Positions 24,326 through 32,986 of a stretch of 64,000 nucleotides of DNA are shown here, in pieces. Both the position numbers and the translations under genes were made by a program. Below the pieces are notes generated by a model. It was given only the letters and a program-made list of their open reading frames with translations. It had not been told where the DNA came from and did not search any database. This DNA comes from CAYSFW01 sp964620675 (lineage in GTDB: Bacteria > Pseudomonadota > Gammaproteobacteria > UWMA-0217): NCBI GenBank assembly GCA_964620675.1, contig CAZUJU010000001.1, positions 1-64,000 of the forward strand, given 5' to 3'. Each line of letters opens with the position of its first letter. Position 1 is the first letter of the stretch.

Positions 24326-25782
24326 CAGGCGAGCGTGGCTTTTCGATAGCGCAAATCGAGTTCCTTGGCCGCCTTGACCTCGTCGAAACGCCGATTGGGC
24401 AAAGTCCAGGGCGCGCCTTGCAGTTTGGCCGGATCCTCGGCCGCCTCGGTCAGAAGCTGCGCCATCGCGTCGACAAAGCCATCCAACGCCGACAGATCTT
24501 CGGTTTCGGTCGGCTCGATCAGCAGACACTCCGGCACCAGCAGCGGAAAGTAGGTGGTCGGTGCGTGGAATCCGAAGTCGAGCAGACGCTTGGCAAAATC
24601 GCGCGCGGTGACGTTGAGTTCCTTGGCCTGGCGTTTCAAGGTAACGATAAACTCGTGCGACGCGCGTCGATTCGGAAACCCGAGTTCGAACCCAGCCCGC
24701 TGCAATCGTACCATCAGGTAATTGGCGTTCAGCACCGCGAACTCGGCCACCCGCGGCATTCCTTCCCGCCCCAGCAGCCGCATGTAGATGTAGGCACGCA
24801 ACAGCACGCCCGCATTGCCGGCCCACGCCGATAAGCGGCCAATGCTCTGCGGCAGGTCCCGCTCGGTGAGCCAGCGATAGCCTGTCTCGCCGCGACCGAC
24901 GACCGGCACCGGCATGAACGGCAACAATCGCGCCGCGACCCCGACCGCACCCGCGCCGGGCCCGCCACCGCCGTGCGGGGTCGAGAAGGTCTTGTGCAGG
25001 TTCATGTGGATGACGTCGAAACCCATGTCGCCCGGACGGACCTTGCCGAGAATGGCATTCAGGTTGGCGCCGTCGTAGTAGAGCAAGCCCCCCACCGCAT
25101 GGACCATGCGGGCGATCTCGCCGATCCGGCGCTCGAACACGCCCAGAGTTGAGGGATTGGTCAGCATGATGCCGGCAGTCTGCGGGCCGAGCGCGGCTTG
25201 TAACGCTTCGAGATCGACATCGCCATCAGCGTCAGTCGGGATTTCGCGCACCTGATAACCGCACATGACCGCGGTCGCCGGATTGGTGCCGTGCGCAGCG
25301 TCCGGCACCAGCATCTCGGTGCGCGCGAGATCGCCGCGGGCGTCATGATAGGCGCGAATCATCGCGACACCGGCAAATTCGCCCTGCGCGCCGGCCATCG
25401 GTGTCAGCGAAACGCCGGCCATTCCGGTCACATCCTGCAGCATTTCCTGCAGCTCGAACATCGTTTCGAGAAAGCCCTGGCTTACCGATTCGGGCGCGTA
25501 GGGGTGACGGTTCAACAGGCCAGGCAACATCGCCAAGCTGTTACAAGCGCGCGGGTTGTACTTCATGGTGCACGAACCGAGCGGGTAGAACTGGGTGTCG
25601 ATCGAGAAGTTGCGCTGCGACAGCTGCGTGTAATGGCGCACCACCTGTAACTCGGACACCTCGGGCAAGCCGCTCGCCGAGGTGCGCCGAAAGCGTTCGG
25701 GCAGGCTATTCGGTGCTTGAGCGACCGGGGTCTGGCGGTTGACCGCGCGCTGTGGTTGGGAATGATCGAAAATCAGTTTCAT
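24325..25782 (-). CDS. gcvPB: Glycine dehydrogenase (decarboxylating) subunit 2
   Basis: C-terminal half of the split P-protein, the PLP enzyme that decarboxylates glycine and passes aminomethyl to GcvH. The 485-residue protein has the PLP-lysine motif NLHKTFSTPHGGGGPG (Lys264). Conserved segments YPLGSCTMKYNP and DAAHGTNPATA are present. It is the last gene of the gcv operon, separated from gcvPA by tpx and a 135-base gap (25783-25917) that holds a GC-rich hairpin (25865-25905) without a T-run. Confidence 0.97.
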   Translation of the reverse strand: MKLIFDHSQPQRAVNRQTPVAQAPNSLPERFRRTSASGLPEVSELQVVRHYTQLSQRNFSIDTQFYPLGSCTMKYNPRACNSLAMLPGLLNRHPYAPESVSQGFLETMFELQEMLQDVTGMAGVSLTPMAGAQGEFAGVAMIRAYHDARGDLARTEMLVPDAAHGTNPATAVMCGYQVREIPTDADGDVDLEALQAALGPQTAGIMLTNPSTLGVFERRIGEIARMVHAVGGLLYYDGANLNAILGKVRPGDMGFDVIHMNLHKTFSTPHGGGGPGAGAVGVAARLLPFMPVPVVGRGETGYRWLTERDLPQSIGRLSAWAGNAGVLLRAYIYMRLLGREGMPRVAEFAVLNANYLMVRLQRAGFELGFPNRRASHEFIVTLKRQAKELNVTARDFAKRLLDFGFHAPTTYFPLLVPECLLIEPTETEDLSALDGFVDAMAQLLTEAAEDPAKLQGAPWTLPNRRFDEVKAAKELDLRYRKATLA

Positions 25783-25917
25783 GGTCTGGAACGCACCGCG
25801 AACGAGGTAAGCAACCCGGGATGCCGCGGTTCGCCCCCATGGAGCGGAACCACGGCGCTGTTTTGCCCCGCTGCGGGAGATGCGTCGGCATCCCGCCGTC
25901 GGGGCTGCGATGTCGAC

Positions 25918-26418
25918 TTAATCGAGTGCGGCAAGCGCGGCGTCGTAATTGGGTTCCTGCGCAATCTCAGGCACCAGCTCGGTATAGCGCACCGCATTTT
26001 CGGCATCGAGTACGACGACGGCGCGGGCAGTGATGCCGGCCAGTGGTCCATCGGTGATCAATACGCCGTAGTCCTTTGCGAAGTTGCGCGAGCGCATCAG
26101 CGACAGGGTTTGCACCGTATCGATGCCTTCCGCGCCGCAAAAACGCCCTTGGGCAAACGGCAGGTCGGCGGAAATGGTCAAGAAGACGGTGTCGGAACGC
26201 GTCTTGGCAGCGTCGTTGAATTTCTTCGCCGAGGTCGCGCACACCCCGGTGTCGAGGCTGGGAACGATATTCAGCAGCTTTTTCTTGCCGGCGAAGTTCG
26301 CCAGCCCAACGTCGGCGAGGTCCTTGGTTTGCAGATTGAAATCGGGGGCAGCGCTGCCCAGTGCGGGCAGCTCGCCGTTGGTCTGGATTGGGTTGCCTTG
26401 TAGCGTGACGGTAGCCAT
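25918..26418 (-). CDS. tpx: Thiol peroxidase Tpx
   Basis: Atypical 2-Cys peroxiredoxin of 166 residues reducing lipid and hydrogen peroxides with thioredoxin. The peroxidatic Cys60 is in PSLDTGVCATS and the resolving Cys94 in GRFCGAEGID. The start at 26418 is set by GGAG about 8 bases upstream and the family N-terminus MATVTLQGNP; longer in-frame extension is only antisense-like sequence from gcvPA. It sits between gcvPA and gcvPB on the same strand, 25 bases after gcvPA, an uncommon insertion. Confidence 0.96.
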   Translation of the reverse strand: MATVTLQGNPIQTNGELPALGSAAPDFNLQTKDLADVGLANFAGKKKLLNIVPSLDTGVCATSAKKFNDAAKTRSDTVFLTISADLPFAQGRFCGAEGIDTVQTLSLMRSRNFAKDYGVLITDGPLAGITARAVVVLDAENAVRYTELVPEIAQEPNYDAALAALD

Positions 26419-26443
26419 TCGAATTCTCCGGGGGATGTGGGGT

Positions 26444-27793
26444 TCAAAGGGTGGCGGACAACTGGTCCACGTAAATCTGGAGGTCCGCGTCGGTCTTGGT
26501 CTCGGTCGCGCAAACCAGCACCGTGTCGCCGAGCTCGGGGTAATCATGGCCAAGGGCGAATCCGCCCAACACGCCGTTGGCGGCCATGCGCGCGAGCGCC
26601 TCCGGCACCGAGTGTGGCAGCGTGAGTGCCACTTCGTGGAAATAATCCCCGCCGAAGCGGGGTTTTATTCCCAGCACCGCAAGGCGATCGACCAAGGCGT
26701 GGGTGTTTTCATAGCATTTGGCAGCGACCTGCTTGAGCCCGCCAGGACCAAGCAGGGCCATGTGGATGGTCGATGCAGTAACCATCAAACCCTGGTTGGT
26801 GCAAATGTTCGAGGTCGCCTTGGAACGCCGAATATGCTGCTCGCGCGCCTGAAGGGTAAGAACGAATCCGGTCTTGCCGTCGGCGTCGGTGGTCCGCCCC
26901 ACGATGCGCCCGGGCATCTGTCGCACGTGGGCCTGCTTGCTGCATAAATACCCGTAATAGGGTCCGCCGGACGACAACGGAATGCCGAGGGGTTGCCCGT
27001 CGCCGCAGGCGATGTCGGCACCGCCGTTACCCCATTCACCCGGCGGCTTGAGCAACGCGAGGGTCAACGGGTTGACCACCGCGATCACCAGCACGCCGTG
27101 GCGTTCCGCCCACGCGGTGAGGGCATCGACCTCTTCCAGCACCCCGAAGAAATTCGGTTGTGGGATGACGAGCGCGACTGGATCGGCTGCGGCGTAGGTG
27201 TCGAGCGTCGCCGGGTCGATCCGACCGTCCGCGCCATAAGGCAGTTCGAGCAATTCGATCCCCTGCTGCCGGACGATGTCGTGGGTCGCCTTGCGATAGG
27301 CGGGATGCACGGTGAGCGGCATCAGGATGCGCTTCGAGCGCGCAGTCTTGCTCGCGCGCACCGCCATCAGCACCGCCTCGGCGAGGGCCGACCCGCCGTC
27401 GTAGAGCGAGGCGTTGGAGACCTGCATGCCGGTTAACCCGGTCATCATGGTCTGGTATTCGTAAATGAGCTGGAGCGTGCCCTGGCTTGCCTCCGCCTGA
27501 TATGGGGTGTACGCCGAGTAGTACTCGCCGCGGGTGGTGAGCTGCCAGACCGCAGCCGGGATATGGTGCTCGTAGGCACCGGCGCCGATGAAGTTGAGCG
27601 CGACCTCGTCGCGCCGGGCACGCGCCTGCATGATCCGGGTGATCTCGAACTCCGAAACGCCGGGTGGGATCGCGGCGAGCTCGCCGCAACGCAGCGCGGG
27701 CGGGATCTCGTCGAACAATGCTTCGGTATCGGCGACTCCGATGGCCGCGAGCATGCGTTCAATTTCGTCCGGGGTGTGGGGGATGAATGGCAT
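26444..27793 (-). CDS. gcvPA: Glycine dehydrogenase (decarboxylating) subunit 1
   Basis: N-terminal half of the split glycine decarboxylase P-protein (449 residues), forming a heterotetramer with GcvPB. The family start FIPHTPDEIERMLAAIGV, the YTPYQAEASQGTLQLIYEYQ block, GLTGMQVSNASLYDG and CGDGQPLGIPLSSGGPYYG are intact. It follows gcvH by 20 bases. Confidence 0.97.
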   Translation of the reverse strand: MPFIPHTPDEIERMLAAIGVADTEALFDEIPPALRCGELAAIPPGVSEFEITRIMQARARRDEVALNFIGAGAYEHHIPAAVWQLTTRGEYYSAYTPYQAEASQGTLQLIYEYQTMMTGLTGMQVSNASLYDGGSALAEAVLMAVRASKTARSKRILMPLTVHPAYRKATHDIVRQQGIELLELPYGADGRIDPATLDTYAAADPVALVIPQPNFFGVLEEVDALTAWAERHGVLVIAVVNPLTLALLKPPGEWGNGGADIACGDGQPLGIPLSSGGPYYGYLCSKQAHVRQMPGRIVGRTTDADGKTGFVLTLQAREQHIRRSKATSNICTNQGLMVTASTIHMALLGPGGLKQVAAKCYENTHALVDRLAVLGIKPRFGGDYFHEVALTLPHSVPEALARMAANGVLGGFALGHDYPELGDTVLVCATETKTDADLQIYVDQLSATL

Positions 27794-27813
27794 GGCGAAA
27801 ACCGGGCTGCGAC

Positions 27814-28197
27814 TTAAGCGTCGGCGATTTCAGTCGCGTACCCGGCGGCGTCGAGCAACGCCCCCGAAGCGGCGCTCGTGCGCAGGCGGAACAACCAACC
27901 CGCGCCATACGGGTCGCGGTTGATCTGCTCCGGTTCGTCGGCGAGCAGCGGATTGATCTCGGTCACCGTTCCACTCACCGGGGCGTAGACGTCCGACGCC
28001 GCCTTGACCGACTCGACGACCGCGCACGATGCGCCGGCCGCGAGCTCGCGCCCGACCGCGGGCAGCTCGACGTAGACCAGGTCGCCCAGCAAGGCCTGGG
28101 CGTGATCGGAAATGCCGACGGTCACGGTACCGTCACCTTCATCGCGCACCCATTCGTGCGACTTGGTGTAATTCAATTCGGCGGGAATCTGGCTCAT
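27814..28197 (-). CDS. gcvH: Glycine cleavage system H protein
   Basis: Lipoyl carrier of the glycine cleavage complex (127 residues) that shuttles the aminomethyl group between P, T and L proteins. The lipoylated lysine is Lys65 in ESVKAASDVYAP. The family start YTKSHEWVRDEGDGTVTVGI is conserved. The ATG at 28195-28197 was chosen by the family N-terminus; upstream sequence in frame belongs to the gcvT-gcvH gap and gcvT. Confidence 0.97.
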   Translation of the reverse strand: MSQIPAELNYTKSHEWVRDEGDGTVTVGISDHAQALLGDLVYVELPAVGRELAAGASCAVVESVKAASDVYAPVSGTVTEINPLLADEPEQINRDPYGAGWLFRLRTSAASGALLDAAGYATEIADA

Positions 28198-28223
28198 GGC
28201 TACTTTCGGACTCCGGTTGGGGT

Positions 28224-29315
28224 TCAGGTTTCGATCAGCGATTCGCCGTGGCGAACAAACACGGGTTTGACGATACGGGCCGGCCACTGGCGACCACGAA
28301 TTTCGACGTTGCAACGCTCGCCCGGTTTGGCGGGCACGCGTGCCAGAGCGATCGCACGTTGCAGGGTCGGCGAGAAGGTTCCACTGGTGGTCTCGCCGCG
28401 ACGACCGTCGGCAAGCGTAACAAGCTGGTGGCCGCGCAACACGCCGCGCTCTTCGAGCACCAGTCCGACCCACTCGCGCAGATCGTCACGCTCATGCAAT
28501 GCGCTCAGCGCCGCGCGACCGATGAAACCCCGCGTCTCGGGTTGCCAGGCGACGGTCCAGCCGAGGCCCGATTCGAGTGGTGACACGGTCTCGTCCATAT
28601 CCGTGCCATAGAGATTCATGCCGGCTTCGAGGCGCAGCGTGTCGCGCGCCCCCAAACCGCAGGGCTTAACTCCACTGGCGAGCAACGCGTCCCAAAAATC
28701 CGGCGCCTGCCGATTGGGCAACATCACTTCAAAGCCATCCTCTCCGGTGTATCCGGTCCGCGCAATGAACCAGTCACCCACATGGACCCCGAAAAATGCG
28801 CCCAGGTGTTCGGCGAGCCCGCGGCGCTCGGTATCGAGCAGGTCCAACACCCGCTGGCGGGCGTTCGGCCCCTGCACTGCCAGCATCGCGAGATCGTTAC
28901 GTGGGATGACCTGAACCCCGAACGGTGCGGCCTGCCGCGTCATCCACGCGAGGTCCTTCTCCCGCGTCGCCGCGTTGACCACTACGCGATAGTAGTCGTC
29001 GCTGAGGTAATAGCTGATCAGGTCATCGATCACCCCGCCCTGCTCATTCAGCATGCAACCGTACAGCGCCTTGCACGGAGTGCGGAGCTTGGCGACATCG
29101 TTGGCGAGGAGATAGCGGAGAAACGGTGCGACCCGCGCGCCGCGGAGGTCAACGACCGTCATGTGCGAAACATCGAACAACCCGGCGTCGCGGCGCACCT
29201 GATGGTGCTCTTCGAGCTGCGAGCCGTAGTTGAGCGGCATCTCCCAACCCGCGAAATCGACCATGCGGCCGTGCTGTTCGAGGTGTTTTGCGTAAAGAGC
29301 GGTGCGCTGCGTCAT
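28224..29315 (-). CDS. gcvT: Aminomethyltransferase (glycine cleavage T protein)
   Basis: Transfers the methylene group from GcvH to tetrahydrofolate and releases ammonia. The 363-residue protein has FAGWEMPLNYGSQLEEHHQVR, LFDVSHM, the folate-site DDLISYYL, and ARTGYTGEDGFEVMLP. The start at 29315 follows the expression platform of the glycine riboswitch; longer frames upstream only translate the riboswitch. First gene of gcvT-gcvH-gcvPA-tpx-gcvPB. Confidence 0.97.
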   Translation of the reverse strand: MTQRTALYAKHLEQHGRMVDFAGWEMPLNYGSQLEEHHQVRRDAGLFDVSHMTVVDLRGARVAPFLRYLLANDVAKLRTPCKALYGCMLNEQGGVIDDLISYYLSDDYYRVVVNAATREKDLAWMTRQAAPFGVQVIPRNDLAMLAVQGPNARQRVLDLLDTERRGLAEHLGAFFGVHVGDWFIARTGYTGEDGFEVMLPNRQAPDFWDALLASGVKPCGLGARDTLRLEAGMNLYGTDMDETVSPLESGLGWTVAWQPETRGFIGRAALSALHERDDLREWVGLVLEERGVLRGHQLVTLADGRRGETTSGTFSPTLQRAIALARVPAKPGERCNVEIRGRQWPARIVKPVFVRHGESLIET

Positions 29316-29330
29316 GAATTCGTTTCCATA

Positions 29331-29372
29331 AACAATTAAGGCGGCGGACCGCACCGATGCCGATCCGCCGCC
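29331..29372 (-). terminator. Riboswitch expression-platform terminator upstream of gcvT
   Basis: GGCGGCGGA (29340-29348) pairs with TCCGCCGCC (29364-29372), and on the minus strand the stem is followed by TTAATTGTTT. It lies between the second glycine aptamer and the gcvT ribosome site. Glycine binding presumably prevents this stem and lets transcription continue (an ON switch), as in known gcvT leaders. Confidence 0.7.
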
Positions 29373-29373
29373 C

Positions 29374-29533
29374 CTCTGTCCTGCAACCTGAGAGATTGAC
29401 CCCCTTCGGTGGACGCCCGCGGCGCCGCTCTCCAGAGCCCGAGATGGTGACCGCGGTCCGTTTGCCTGAGCGTTTCCGGGCGGATTTGCGCCTTCGGCGG
29501 GCCGCGCGGAAAATGCGCGACCACTCTCCCACG
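29374..29533 (-). ncRNA. Tandem glycine riboswitch
   Basis: On the minus strand the leader contains two glycine aptamers in series. The first has GGGAGAG, GCCGAAGG, and CTCAGGCAAACGGACCG (about 29531-29446). The second has GGAGAG, CCACCGAAGGGGG and ATCTCTCAGG closing with CAGAGGGG (about 29441-29374). These match the conserved purine-rich boxes of the class and the location before gcvT is the classic one. Confidence 0.93.
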
Positions 29534-29551
29534 GTGTCATCGGGAGCGGTA

Positions 29552-29578
29552 ACTATAGACGAGAAACCGCGTTCTCAA
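29552..29578 (-). promoter_or_regulatory. Sigma-70-type promoter of the gcv operon
   Basis: Minus-strand TTGAGA (29573-29578) and TATAGT (29552-29557) are separated by 15 bases, with a T-rich extension at the -35. The predicted start is about ten bases before the first aptamer, which supports the call. Confidence 0.6.
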
Positions 29579-29670
29579 AACCCCGACGCGACGTTTTGTC
29601 GCAGGTAGTGCGCGCGCGAATTCGCTAGAATCACGCGTATTGCCCGTAACCCGCCTTGGAATCACGTCCC

Positions 29671-30135
29671 ATGTATAAGTCGCTCGCCTTGTTGTTGCCC
29701 TGCCTGTTGCTGTCCGCACCGTCCTTTGCGGAGGCCCTGAAACCGCTGGAACCCTGGGTTCGCGAGGCCCCGCCGGGGATGATGATGCTCGGCGGCTATG
29801 TGCGCCTGCAGAACCCTGGTCAAACCGCGGTCCGGATCATGGGTGCCGAAAGCCCCGCGTTCGGTGCGATCGAGCTGCACAAGACCGAAGTGATCGACGG
29901 GACCGCAAAGATGCTGCATCAGAGCGAATTGGTTGTCCCCCCGCGCGGTGAGATTGCCCTGGAGCCGGGCGGTTTGCACCTCATGCTGATGGAGCCCAAA
30001 TCGCCGCTGAAGGCCGGCGACCAAGTTGATATCACCCTGAAACTCGACGGTAACGGCACGCAGGCGGTGCGCTTCGAGGTGCGTAGGATGACGGGCACCA
30101 CGCCGGAAGACCATCAACATCACCATCATCACTGA
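29671..30135 (+). CDS. Periplasmic copper chaperone of the PCu(A)C family
   Basis: A 154-residue secreted protein (signal MYKSLALLLPCLLLSAPSFA) that binds Cu(I) and delivers it, in characterised members, to the Cu-A site of cytochrome oxidase. The domain shows MMMLGGYVRLQN, ELHKTEV, MLHQS, and the metal-binding GGLHLMLMEPK. The C-terminus ends in a His-rich tail (DHQHHHHH) that could add a metal site. It is divergent from the gcv operon. Confidence 0.88.
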   Translation: MYKSLALLLPCLLLSAPSFAEALKPLEPWVREAPPGMMMLGGYVRLQNPGQTAVRIMGAESPAFGAIELHKTEVIDGTAKMLHQSELVVPPRGEIALEPGGLHLMLMEPKSPLKAGDQVDITLKLDGNGTQAVRFEVRRMTGTTPEDHQHHHHH

Positions 30136-30234
30136 GCCAATCGCCGCCACCGCGCGCGGCGTGGTCCGGTGCGGATGATCTGACGCGCGGCCCACGGCGA
30201 AAAAGGCCGTATACTGCGCGCATCGTCCGTTCGC

Positions 30235-32469
30235 TTGACTGCCGTGATCGATTCCGCCCCAACCGACACCTTTACCCTGTTCGCCGCCGCACCGCTCGGT
30301 GTGGTGCCCTTACTGGCTGATGAACTGCGGGGGCTGGGGGTTTCCGCGTTGCGCGAACGGCGTGCCGGCATCGAGTTCGAGGGCGATCTCGACTGCGCGC
30401 TGCGCGTCATGCTATGGACCCGGACCGCGAGCCGGTTGGTGTTACGACTCACGGAGCTGTCGGCGCGCGACGCCGACGACCTGTATCGCAGCGCGGTGGG
30501 TTACGACTGGGCGACGGTGTTCGCCGTCGAGCGCAGCTTCGCAATCGACGTCACCGCCAGCGCGCAATCCGCCGTGCAGCACACCCAGTTTGCCGCACTG
30601 CGCCTTAAAGACGCGATTGTCGACCGCTTTCGCGCCGACTGCGGGACGCGCCCGGCGGTCGATACCGTCGCGCCCGAGGTGTTGCTCCATTTGCACTTGC
30701 AAGGTGGCACCGCGCTGTTGAGCCTGGATGTCGGGGGCGGTGGGCTCCATCAGCGCGGCTATCGGGCCGACTCGGCGCTCGCCCCGCTCAAGGAGAATCT
30801 GGCGGCGGCATTGCTACTGCGGGCGGGTTGGCCGGCGATAGCAGCCGCCGGAGGCGCATTCGTCGATCCAATGTGCGGATCGGGCACGCTCCTGATCGAA
30901 GCGGCGCTGATCGCCGCCGATATCGCACCGGGCCTGTTGCGCAACCGCTGCGGCCTGACCGGTTGGCGCGGCTTCGAAGCCACCCGTTGGGACGCCGTGC
31001 GAGCGGACGCGGCGACTCGGCGCAGCGCGGGCTTGACTCGATTGCCACCGATTTTTGGCAGTGACGAGGCCGAAATCGCGGTACGGCAAGCGCAGGCAGG
31101 CGTGGAAGCCGCCGGATTGGTTGGCCACGTCCAGCTCGTCCGGATGCCGGTCGCTGCGCTGCGGATTCCACCAGAAATGACGGCGCAACCCGGATTACTG
31201 CTGGTGAATCCGCCCTACGGACAGCGACTGGGTGACACCGAAGCGCTGGCGCAGACCTATGCCTCCCTTGGCGCGTTGCTGCGCGAACAATTCGCCGACT
31301 GGCAGGCGGCGGTTTTCACCGGCGCCCCGGAGCTTGCCCGCCACCTTGGCCTACGCGCCTATCGCAGCCATGATTTTTTCAACGGCGCCATCGCCTGCCA
31401 GCTGCTGCGCTTTCGCGTCACCGCCGAGGCCGTGCTGACGCGGGCACCGCGCGATGACGACGAGATCCTTACCGCGGCACGTTTTCTAAACGACGCCGAG
31501 GCCACCGGCGACACCAGCGGTCTCGCCAATCGGATCCGGAAGAATCTGAAGCACCTGCAGCGCTGGCGCGCGCGCGAAGGCGTGACCTGCCTGCGCTGCT
31601 ACGATGCCGACCTGCCGGAATTCGCGCTCGCGATCGATCTTTACGAAGACAGTGACACGGCGGCGCGTTGGGCCCACGTTCAGGAATACGCGGCGCCGGA
31701 CTCGATCCCAGCGACACTGGCGCGGGCACGCCTGCGCGGCGCGATGCGCACCTTACCGGGCGTGCTCGACATTCCGCCCGAGCGTGTTCTCCTGAAGATT
31801 CGCTCCCCGCAAAGGGGTAAGGCACAGTACCAACGCCAGGGCGCGCGCGGCGCGTTCTTCACCGTGGCCGAGGGTGGCTGCCGGTTTTGGGTGAACCTCA
31901 CCGACTACCTCGACACCGGACTGTTCCTCGATCATCGCCCGGTACGGCTGCTGGTGCAGGAGATGGCGCGCGGCAAGACTTTTCTCAATCTGTTTTGTTA
32001 CACGGCAACGGCGAGCGTGCATGCCGCGCGAGGCGGGGCGAGCACGACAGCCTCGATCGACCTGTCGACGACCTATCTGGACTGGGCGCGACGCAACTTC
32101 GATCTCAACGCGATGGCGCCCGAGGAACACACGCTGATTCAAGCGGACTGCCTGCAATGGCTGCGGCAGCCGTCGGTCTGGCGCGAACGTTACGATCTGA
32201 TTCTGCTCGATCCACCGACATTTTCGAACTCGAAGCGGATGCTCGATACGCTCGACATTCAGCGTGATCACGCCGCCCTGATCGACCTTGCAATGGCGCG
32301 CCTCGCGCCCGGTGGAACGCTGATCTTCTCGAACAATTTCCGTCGATTCCGTCTCGACGAGGGGCTCGGACTGAAGTATCGGTGCGAGGACATCACGCGC
32401 AAGTCGATTCCACCCGACTACGCCCGCGACACTCGAATCCATCACTGCTTTTTGATCCGCGCACGCTGA
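30235..32469 (+). CDS. rlmL: Bifunctional 23S rRNA methyltransferase RlmKL (m2G2445 / m7G2069)
   Basis: A 744-residue fusion. The N-terminal THUMP domain and the RlmL methyltransferase (FVDPMCGSGTLLIEAALIAADIAPG; NPPYGQRLGD) make m2G2445. The C-terminal RlmK part (NLFCYTATASVHAARGGA; ILLDPPTFSNSK) makes m7G2069. The start is a TTG at 30235 or a GTG at 30244 (VIDSAPTDTF); neither has a clear ribosome site. It stands alone, about 100 bases after the copper chaperone. Confidence 0.95.
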   Translation: MTAVIDSAPTDTFTLFAAAPLGVVPLLADELRGLGVSALRERRAGIEFEGDLDCALRVMLWTRTASRLVLRLTELSARDADDLYRSAVGYDWATVFAVERSFAIDVTASAQSAVQHTQFAALRLKDAIVDRFRADCGTRPAVDTVAPEVLLHLHLQGGTALLSLDVGGGGLHQRGYRADSALAPLKENLAAALLLRAGWPAIAAAGGAFVDPMCGSGTLLIEAALIAADIAPGLLRNRCGLTGWRGFEATRWDAVRADAATRRSAGLTRLPPIFGSDEAEIAVRQAQAGVEAAGLVGHVQLVRMPVAALRIPPEMTAQPGLLLVNPPYGQRLGDTEALAQTYASLGALLREQFADWQAAVFTGAPELARHLGLRAYRSHDFFNGAIACQLLRFRVTAEAVLTRAPRDDDEILTAARFLNDAEATGDTSGLANRIRKNLKHLQRWRAREGVTCLRCYDADLPEFALAIDLYEDSDTAARWAHVQEYAAPDSIPATLARARLRGAMRTLPGVLDIPPERVLLKIRSPQRGKAQYQRQGARGAFFTVAEGGCRFWVNLTDYLDTGLFLDHRPVRLLVQEMARGKTFLNLFCYTATASVHAARGGASTTASIDLSTTYLDWARRNFDLNAMAPEEHTLIQADCLQWLRQPSVWRERYDLILLDPPTFSNSKRMLDTLDIQRDHAALIDLAMARLAPGGTLIFSNNFRRFRLDEGLGLKYRCEDITRKSIPPDYARDTRIHHCFLIRAR

Positions 32470-32635
32470 GGCTTTCCGCTCGGCGACCAAGCGCGGCAAG
32501 ATTGCGCGTAAATTGCTCTCAATGCGGCCCCTAAATGCACTAAACTTTATAAGTGATTGGAACAATCGCGAGCGGGTGCGCGGGGCAACTGCCCTGATTG
32601 CAAAACATTGATCTTTGGCACGATGAGAGGTAGTG

Positions 32636-32986
32636 ATGGCCGGTTTCTTTCGAAAATTTGCGCTATGGTACGCCATCGCGATGTTCGGGATCTGGGGGTT
32701 GATCCTCATCATTCAACCCGAACTCGTACATGCCTATTTCACCGCTGGCGACCTGAATCCCGCCTACGTTTCGCTGATGGGTGCCGGCTTTGTCGGTTTG
32801 GCCCTGATCTCGCTGGTGGTGCAAACCAAGATCATGACGGATGAACGCGCCTTGGGCATCGCGACCGGAATCGTCGTGGCGACCGCGATCTATGGGATGT
32901 TCTTTACGCAGACGATCCTGGTCAGCCCTTTGACCTCGATTAGTCTGGTCGTCGGTGCGGCCATCACGTTTTTCCTGCTGTTCTAG
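32636..32986 (+). CDS. Small integral membrane protein of unknown function
   Basis: A 116-residue protein with about four hydrophobic segments (near residues 8-28, 44-66, 73-92, 96-116) and few charges. The ATG at 32636 has AGAGG five bases upstream, and an adjacent GTG in frame is less likely. I recognise no named family. Its TAG overlaps the end of convergent murB by three bases. The leader 32470-32635 has an AT-rich TTTATAAGT that may be a -10 region. Confidence 0.7.
   Translation: MAGFFRKFALWYAIAMFGIWGLILIIQPELVHAYFTAGDLNPAYVSLMGAGFVGLALISLVVQTKIMTDERALGIATGIVVATAIYGMFFTQTILVSPLTSISLVVGAAITFFLLF

Noticed and set aside
25865..25905. GC-rich hairpin after tpx as a Rho-independent terminator
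   Set aside because: No T-run follows on either strand, and gcvPB must still be transcribed, so I kept it only as a note.
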